From the NCBI GenBank assembly GCA_007116505.1, contig SKII01000114.1:1-10747 (forward strand): 10,747 nt of DNA, in the 5' to 3' direction. The DNA is from Nitriliruptoraceae bacterium (GTDB taxonomy: Bacteria; Actinomycetota; Nitriliruptoria; Nitriliruptorales; Nitriliruptoraceae). The notes beneath the pieces are model-generated. The model was not told where the DNA came from. It did not search any database and worked only from the letters and a program-made list of their open reading frames with translations. Positions 6,712-10,747 of the stretch are shown here, piece after piece (positions within the stretch are counted from its first letter, which is position 1; every line of letters begins with the position of its first letter). Both the position numbers and the translations under genes were made by a program.

Positions 6712-8036
6712 CGGTCACCCGACCGCGCCTGGCCGGCCACCCGGACCAGGACCTCGGTCACGCGGAGCCCCTCCCGCGCGGCCACGACCAGCTCGAGGTC
6801 ACCGTGCACCGTGCGGTCCCCCACCTCCGGGACCCGACCGAGGTCTGCCATGAGGAGCCCTGCGACGGTCTCGTACTGACCCTCGGGCAGCATCGACCCG
6901 AAGCGCTCGAAGAAGCGCGCGAGCGTCGTGGACCCGGCGATGCGGACGGGCCCGCGGACCCCGCGGCTCGCGGGCCGTCCGGGAGCGCGGGCCGGGTCGA
7001 ACTCGTCCTCCACGTCGCCGACGAGCGCCTCGAGCACGTCCTCGAGCGTGACGATCCCCGCGGTCGACCCGTACTCGTCGACGACGACCGCGAAGGTCCT
7101 TCGGCGCTGCCGGAGCTCGTCGAGCAGCGCACGCAGCGTCTCGCTCTCGGGGACGAACAGCGGCGGTGCGGCGACCGCGTCCACCACGGTCGCGGCGCGC
7201 CGCTCGACGTCGACGTCGAGGAGGTCCTTGACGTGGACCGTGCCGAGCACCTCGTCCTCGGTCGCGCCCCTGACGGGGAAGCGGCTGTGGCCGCTCCGCC
7301 GGGACAGCTCGGCGAGGTCGCCGAGCGTGGCGCCGCTCACCGTCCACACCACGTCGGGCCGCGGGACCATCACCTCGCCGACGCGGCGCGCGCCGAGCGA
7401 CACGGCTCGACGGAGGAGCTCGGTCTGCTCGACGCTGAGGCTGCCGCGCGCGCCCGACGCCGCGATGATGCGCGAGAGCTCGTCGAGTCCCGGCGCGTCG
7501 TCGAGCCGTGACGGGGCCTCGGCGCGGAAGACGATGCGGGTCACCGTCTCGGCCGCACGGTCGAGCACGCGGAGGGCGGGTCCGAGGACGCGGAGCGAGC
7601 CGTGGGAGAACCCTGCGAGCCTGCGGGCGACCGGGACCGGGCGGGAGATCGCGACGTTCTTCGGGAGGAGCTCGCCGATGACCATCTGGACGAGCGTCGA
7701 GAGCACGAGCGCCGCCGTCACCGACACCGCTGCGCTCAGCTCCTGCGGTAGCCCCACGACCGTGAGCAGCGGCCGGACGAGCGTCGCGCCGACGGCACGG
7801 TCGGCGAGGAAGCCGACGAGGAGGGACGTGACGGTGATGCCGAACTGGACCATCGAGAGGAACCGTGGCAGCGTCCCGAGGAGCGCGTGGACCCGCACGG
7901 CCCGCAGGTCCCCCGCATCGACGAGCTCGTCGAGCGCCGGGCCGCGGGCGGAGACGACCGCGAACTCCGCAGCGACGAACAGGCCGTTGAGGCCGATGAG
8001 GACGACGACGGCGCCCAGCGCCAGCCATCCGGACAC
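6708..8036 (-). CDS. CorC/HlyC (CNNM-like) membrane protein, first paralogue
   Basis: This 442-residue protein is a paralogue of the next gene with the same order: DUF21 membrane domain (about 1-170), CBS pair (about 220-345) and CorC_HlyC domain (about 360-435). It carries FVAAEFAVVSAR (20-31), VQFGITVTSLLVGFLAD (63-79), GELLPKNVAIS (121-131), SGHSRFPVRG (248-257) and VVVDEYGSTAGIVTLEDVLE (317-336). The conserved LNGxxNLL segment of the sister protein is replaced by VLDRAAETV, and a Gly/Pro/Arg-rich linker (about 348-364) separates CBS and C-terminal domains. The start is a GTG at 8036, supported by GGGAGG five bases upstream. It lies 12 bases after the tetR stop and overlaps the next gene by ATGA, making a three-gene operon. 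Role in Mg2+/Co2+ handling is inferred from family. Confidence 0.92.
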   Translation of the reverse strand: MSGWLALGAVVVLIGLNGLFVAAEFAVVSARGPALDELVDAGDLRAVRVHALLGTLPRFLSMVQFGITVTSLLVGFLADRAVGATLVRPLLTVVGLPQELSAAVSVTAALVLSTLVQMVIGELLPKNVAISRPVPVARRLAGFSHGSLRVLGPALRVLDRAAETVTRIVFRAEAPSRLDDAPGLDELSRIIAASGARGSLSVEQTELLRRAVSLGARRVGEVMVPRPDVVWTVSGATLGDLAELSRRSGHSRFPVRGATEDEVLGTVHVKDLLDVDVERRAATVVDAVAAPPLFVPESETLRALLDELRQRRRTFAVVVDEYGSTAGIVTLEDVLEALVGDVEDEFDPARAPGRPASRGVRGPVRIAGSTTLARFFERFGSMLPEGQYETVAGLLMADLGRVPEVGDRTVHGDLELVVAAREGLRVTEVLVRVAGQARSGDR

Positions 8037-8041
8037 GGACG

Positions 8042-8047
8042 CCTCCC
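8042..8047 (-). promoter_or_regulatory. Ribosome binding site deciding the GTG start of the first corC gene
   Basis: GGGAGG on the minus strand, five bases before GTG at 8036, within the 12-base gap after the tetR TGA. It supports this GTG over any later start. Confidence 0.7.
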
Positions 8048-8048
8048 G

Positions 8049-8627
8049 TCAGCTCTCGGCCGCGACGCGGCGCCGGATCGGCCCGTCGTCGACGAGCCGA
8101 GCCGCGTGGGCGCGCATGTCGAACCCAGGGTCGATGAGCGCGGTCAGCCCGAGACCGGTGAGCGCCGCCATGATGGTCTCCGCGCGCTCCCTGGCCGCAT
8201 CGGGGTCGAGCGTCGGGTCGTCGCACCGGCAGGCCGCGGCGAAGCGCTGCACCCGCCGTCGGTGGCTGCGCAGGACCCTCGCGGCGATGACGGGGTCGGT
8301 GAGGCCGAGGCCGGCGAGCTGCAGGTAGATGCGGGCGATCTCGGAGGATCCCGTCATGAACGTGACGAATGCGTCGACGAGTTCCTCGAGCGTGTCCCCG
8401 TCGGCGCTGCCGGGGTGCGGGTCGACGGCGTCGAGCGCCTGACGGACGACCTCGAAGACCGCCGCCTCCTTCGAGTCGAAGAGGTTGTAGAAGCTGCCGA
8501 CGCCGACGTCGGCGCGCGACGTGATGCGCTTGAGGGTCACCCCGTCGACGCCATGCTCTGCGAGCAGGCTCCTGGTGGCGTCGAGGATCCGCTCACGGGT
8601 CTCGAGGCCGACGCGGTAGCGGGCCAC
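8049..8627 (-). CDS. TetR-family transcriptional regulator
   Basis: This 192-residue DNA-binding regulator has the TetR N-terminal helix-turn-helix: ETRERILDATRSLLAEHG (9-26), then GVTLKRITSRADVGVGSFY (29-47) and NLFDSKEA (48-55). The rest is a helical ligand-binding and dimerisation domain of ordinary TetR length with no recognisable ligand signature. The open frame extends to a GTG at 8699, but the GTG at 8627 is preferred because GAGGAG lies five bases upstream and the product then matches family length with the HTH at the normal distance from the N-terminus. It heads an operon with two corC-type genes and is divergent from fadE5. By position it probably represses fadE5 and may be released by an acyl-CoA; this is inference from arrangement and from known TetR regulators of fatty acid oxidation. 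Confidence 0.9.
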   Translation of the reverse strand: MARYRVGLETRERILDATRSLLAEHGVDGVTLKRITSRADVGVGSFYNLFDSKEAAVFEVVRQALDAVDPHPGSADGDTLEELVDAFVTFMTGSSEIARIYLQLAGLGLTDPVIAARVLRSHRRRVQRFAAACRCDDPTLDPDAARERAETIMAALTGLGLTALIDPGFDMRAHAARLVDDGPIRRRVAAES

Positions 8628-8632
8628 CTGCG

Positions 8633-8638
8633 CTCCTC
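8633..8638 (-). promoter_or_regulatory. Ribosome binding site deciding the tetR start
   Basis: GAGGAG on the minus strand, five bases before GTG at 8627. It favours this start over the GTG at 8699, which would add 24 residues unlike TetR N-termini. Confidence 0.65.
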
Positions 8639-8677
8639 GGACGGTGCGGCGCACCCGGACTCCGGGCGCGGTCTCAC

Positions 8678-8683
8678 AGGCTA
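8678..8683 (-). promoter_or_regulatory. Candidate -10 element of the tetR-corC-corC operon
   Basis: TAGCCT on the minus strand, in the context GGCGCTAGCCT (8688 to 8678), would place transcription start near 8671 and give a leader of about 45 bases before GTG 8627. The 11-base context matches the plus-strand element at 8714-8724 in ten positions. The -35 is weak (CGGACC, complement of 8700-8705). Confidence 0.35.
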
Positions 8684-8718
8684 GCGCCACGGCCTGCACG
8701 GTCCGGGGCGTCGGGCGC

Positions 8719-8724
8719 TATCCT
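8719..8724 (+). promoter_or_regulatory. Candidate -10 element of fadE5
   Basis: TATCCT, in the context GGCGCTATCCT (8714-8724), fits TANNNT and puts the start of transcription near 8731, about 50 bases before the ATG. The predicted start falls inside the palindrome at 8726-8749, as expected for repression. No strong -35 is seen. Confidence 0.35.
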
Positions 8725-8725
8725 C

Positions 8726-8749
8726 AACTTGGAGCGGACACTACAAGTT
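8726..8749. promoter_or_regulatory. Probable TetR operator upstream of fadE5
   Basis: A 24-base palindrome with outer arms AACTTG and CAAGTT; nine of the twelve symmetrical base pairs match. It is AT-richer than its surroundings, lies between divergent tetR and fadE5, and overlaps the expected fadE5 transcription start. Length and symmetry suit a TetR dimer or pair of dimers. Binding by the neighbouring regulator is inferred. Confidence 0.6.
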
Positions 8750-8769
8750 CCGCCGGGAGCCACGAGGCA

Positions 8770-8774
8770 GGGAG
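8770..8774 (+). promoter_or_regulatory. Ribosome binding site of fadE5
   Basis: GGGAG, six bases before the ATG at 8781. It confirms the start, which also agrees with the usual N-terminus of FadE5 proteins (MSHY followed by R-D-x-x-FNLFEVLG). Confidence 0.65.
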
Positions 8775-8780
8775 CGCCTG

Positions 8781-10676
8781 ATGAGCCACTACCGCACGAA
8801 CCTGCGCGACATCGAGTTCAACCTGTTCGAGGTCCTCGGGGCCGAGTCGTACTACGGGTCCGGGCCGTTCAGCGCGATGGACAGCGACCAGGCGCGGATG
8901 CTCATCGGCGAGTTCGAGCGGTTCACCCGCGAGTCGTCCTGGGCGGAGTCGTTCGTCCCCGCCGACCGCGAGCCGCTGCACCTCTCACCCGAGGGCGACG
9001 TGACGCTGCCGGAGTCGCTCGAGCAGGCGCTGCGCGACTACTACGCCGCCGGCTGGCACCTCCTCCCCCTCCCGGAGTCGCTCGGAGGCTTCGGTGCCCC
9101 GCCGACGCTGCGCTGGATCGCCGCGGAGCTCGCCGCCGGCGGGAACGCGACGGCATCGCTGTGGCCCATCGGTCCGCTGATGGCCGGCATCGTCGACCGC
9201 GTCGGTACGGACGGCCAGCGCGAGCGCTTCGCCCGCAACATGGTCGAGCAGGCGTGGGGCGGCACCATGGTGCTGACCGAACCCGATGCGGGCTCCGACG
9301 TCGGCGCGGGCACCACCCGCGCGGTGAAGGTCGCGGACAACGGGCCGGAGGACCTCGGCAGCGTCTACCACCTCACCGGCATCAAGCGCTTCATCACCTC
9401 AGCGGACGCGACGCCGATCCACGCGAACACGGTGCACATCGCGCTGGCCCGTCCGGAGGGTGCCGGGCCCGGCACCAAGGGACTCTCGCTCTTCATCGTG
9501 CCGAAGTATCACGTCGAGGCGGACGGCTCGCTCGGCGAGCGCAACGGCGTGCGCGTCTCGAACCTCGAGCACAAGATGGGCATCAAGGGCTCGGCGACGT
9601 GCGAGCTCTCCCTCGGACAGGACGGCACGCCGTGCGTCGGCTACCTCGTCGGCGACGTGCACGACGGCATCCGTCAGATGTTCCTCGTCATCGAGTACGC
9701 GCGCATGATGGTCGGCACGAAGGCGATGTCGACCCTCTCCACCGGCTACCTCAACGCGCTCGACTACGCGAAGCTCCGCCAGCAGGGTGCGGACCTCACG
9801 CGCTCCGCGGACAAGACCGCGCCGCGCGTCCCGATCATCGACCACGCCGACGTCCGACGCGGACTCATGGAGCAGAAGGCGCACGCCGAGGGCATGCGTG
9901 CCCTCGTCATGTTCACCGGCTGGGTGCAGGACCAGGCGGCGCTCGTCGCCGACGACGAGGAGGCGCACGCGGGCTGGCTGCGTCGCGAGGACCTGCTGCT
10001 CCCCCTCGTGAAGGGCTACTGCTCCGAGAAGGCCTACGAGCTCCTCGGCTCGATGACGCTGCAGACGTTCGGGGGCTCGGGCTACACGCAGGACTACCCC
10101 ATCGAGCAGTACGTCCGCGACGCGAAGATCGACACGCTCTACGAGGGGACGACCGCGATCCAGGCGCTCGACCTGCTCTTCCGCAAGATCGTGAAGGACC
10201 AGGGGCAGACCCTGATGTGGCTCGCCGAGCAGGTCCAGGAGCTCGTCAAGGCGGGCGGTGGCGGCGACGCGTTCGAGTCGGAGCGCACGCTGCTCGGCAC
10301 GGGACTCGAGGACGCGCAGGCACACCTCGGTGTGCTGCTGACCCACGCGATGGCGTCCATGGACGAGGCGGCGCGCGAGCGCATCCACCTGGCCGGCCTG
10401 CAGTCGACCGCGTTCCTCTACTCGCTGTCGGAGGTCGTCATCGGCTGGCTCCTCCTTCGCCACGCCGAGGTGGCCCACGCCCGCCACGCGGCGCTCTCGG
10501 CCGGAGAGGCCCCGGCGACCGGCCGCTCACGCGACGACGAGCTCGCCTTCTACGCCGGCAAGGTGGCGGCGGCACGGTGGTTCCTGCGCAACGTCATGCC
10601 GAAGGTCGCGATGCGACGCCACGTCGCCGAGCAGGAGGACGGCGCCCTCATGCACGTCCCGGTCGCAGCCTTCTAG
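8781..10676 (+). CDS. fadE5: FadE5-type acyl-CoA dehydrogenase
   Basis: This 631-residue flavoenzyme forms the 2,3-double bond of acyl-CoA in fatty acid beta-oxidation, passing electrons to ETF. It belongs to the long acyl-CoA dehydrogenase class represented by mycobacterial FadE5 (about 610 residues) and related to DmdC. The N-terminus (RDIEFNLFEVLG, 9-20) is typical of FadE5. Domains are an N-terminal helical part to about 160, the middle sheet domain with MVLTEPDAGSDVG (163-175) and KRFITS, and the C-terminal helical domain with ARMMVGTKA, FGGSGYTQDYPIEQYVRDAK and LYEGTTAIQ. Glu455 in YEGT is at the expected catalytic-base position. A further C-terminal domain of about 150 residues, ending in AAF like FadE5, is present. 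No residue appears lost. It stands alone downstream of a palindromic operator divergent from tetR, so regulation by that TetR protein is likely. The exact chain-length preference cannot be read here. Confidence 0.94.
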   Translation: MSHYRTNLRDIEFNLFEVLGAESYYGSGPFSAMDSDQARMLIGEFERFTRESSWAESFVPADREPLHLSPEGDVTLPESLEQALRDYYAAGWHLLPLPESLGGFGAPPTLRWIAAELAAGGNATASLWPIGPLMAGIVDRVGTDGQRERFARNMVEQAWGGTMVLTEPDAGSDVGAGTTRAVKVADNGPEDLGSVYHLTGIKRFITSADATPIHANTVHIALARPEGAGPGTKGLSLFIVPKYHVEADGSLGERNGVRVSNLEHKMGIKGSATCELSLGQDGTPCVGYLVGDVHDGIRQMFLVIEYARMMVGTKAMSTLSTGYLNALDYAKLRQQGADLTRSADKTAPRVPIIDHADVRRGLMEQKAHAEGMRALVMFTGWVQDQAALVADDEEAHAGWLRREDLLLPLVKGYCSEKAYELLGSMTLQTFGGSGYTQDYPIEQYVRDAKIDTLYEGTTAIQALDLLFRKIVKDQGQTLMWLAEQVQELVKAGGGGDAFESERTLLGTGLEDAQAHLGVLLTHAMASMDEAARERIHLAGLQSTAFLYSLSEVVIGWLLLRHAEVAHARHAALSAGEAPATGRSRDDELAFYAGKVAAARWFLRNVMPKVAMRRHVAEQEDGALMHVPVAAF

Positions 10677-10681
10677 GACGG

Positions 10682-10739
10682 GCCGGGCGGCGGCGCGCGC
10701 AGCTAGGGGACGCGCGGGTCGGGGCCGCTGCCGCCCGGC
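10682..10739 (+). terminator. GC-rich hairpin after fadE5, probable terminator
   Basis: GCCGGGCGGC (10682-10691) pairs perfectly with GCCGCCCGGC (10730-10739) and can extend inward by about four pairs including one G-U. The loop of about 30 bases can itself pair (CGCGCG at 10694-10699 or nearby with CGCGCG at 10711-10716). It starts six bases after the TAG. There is no T-run, as is common for terminators of high-GC actinobacteria, so rho-independent action is not certain. Confidence 0.55.
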
Positions 10740-10747
10740 TGCGCCTC

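Noticed and set aside
5890..7511. Plus-strand open frames opposite the corC genes
   Set aside because: They are antisense to two clear membrane proteins and rich in Arg/Glu/Asp/His without domains.
5392..8036. Hemolysin toxin genes
   Set aside because: The HlyC label is historical for this DUF21-CBS-CorC family; the proteins are polytopic membrane proteins with cytoplasmic CBS domains and no toxin features.
8628..8699. Longer TetR start at GTG 8699
   Set aside because: It would add 24 residues unlike TetR N-termini and cover the predicted -10 element; GTG 8627 has GAGGAG at ideal spacing.

Overview
The window is a GC-rich bacterial chromosomal segment with tight gene packing, frequent GTG starts and GGAGG-type ribosome binding sites. 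FadE5-type acyl-CoA dehydrogenase, a [2Fe-2S]-type IlvD and a tandem pair of CorC/HlyC membrane proteins point to a high-GC actinobacterium (Actinomycetota). The genus cannot be fixed from this stretch alone. I see no phage, transposon, CRISPR, tRNA or rRNA signal.

Layout, left to right. (1) The minus-strand start of gltB, the glutamate synthase large subunit, runs off the left edge with 813 residues visible. (2) A minus-strand hotdog-fold acyl-CoA thioesterase of the YdiI/MenI/PaaI type lies upstream of it, separated by 129 bases. (3) A divergent promoter region of about 150 bases follows. (4) Plus-strand ilvD (dihydroxy-acid dehydratase) is followed after one base by an unrecognised gene of 170 codons. 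(5) Two minus-strand paralogous DUF21-CBS-CorC membrane proteins overlap by ATGA and follow a TetR-family regulator, forming a tetR-corC-corC operon. The unrecognised gene and the second corC overlap tail to tail by 27 bases. (6) A divergent control region of about 150 bases carries two matching -10-like elements and a 24-base palindrome suited to a TetR operator. (7) A plus-strand fadE5-type acyl-CoA dehydrogenase is followed by a GC-rich hairpin that probably terminates it.

Functionally the left half is amino-acid metabolism (glutamate synthesis and the branched-chain pathway) with a thioesterase between. The right half looks like a regulated module: a TetR repressor encoded with two membrane ion-transport-type proteins, facing a fatty acyl-CoA dehydrogenase across a shared control region. 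The most interesting items are that module's operator and promoter arrangement, the coupled unknown gene behind ilvD, and a small in-frame tandem repeat in the GltB propeptide. None amounts to a clearly new system; most of the window is housekeeping metabolism.
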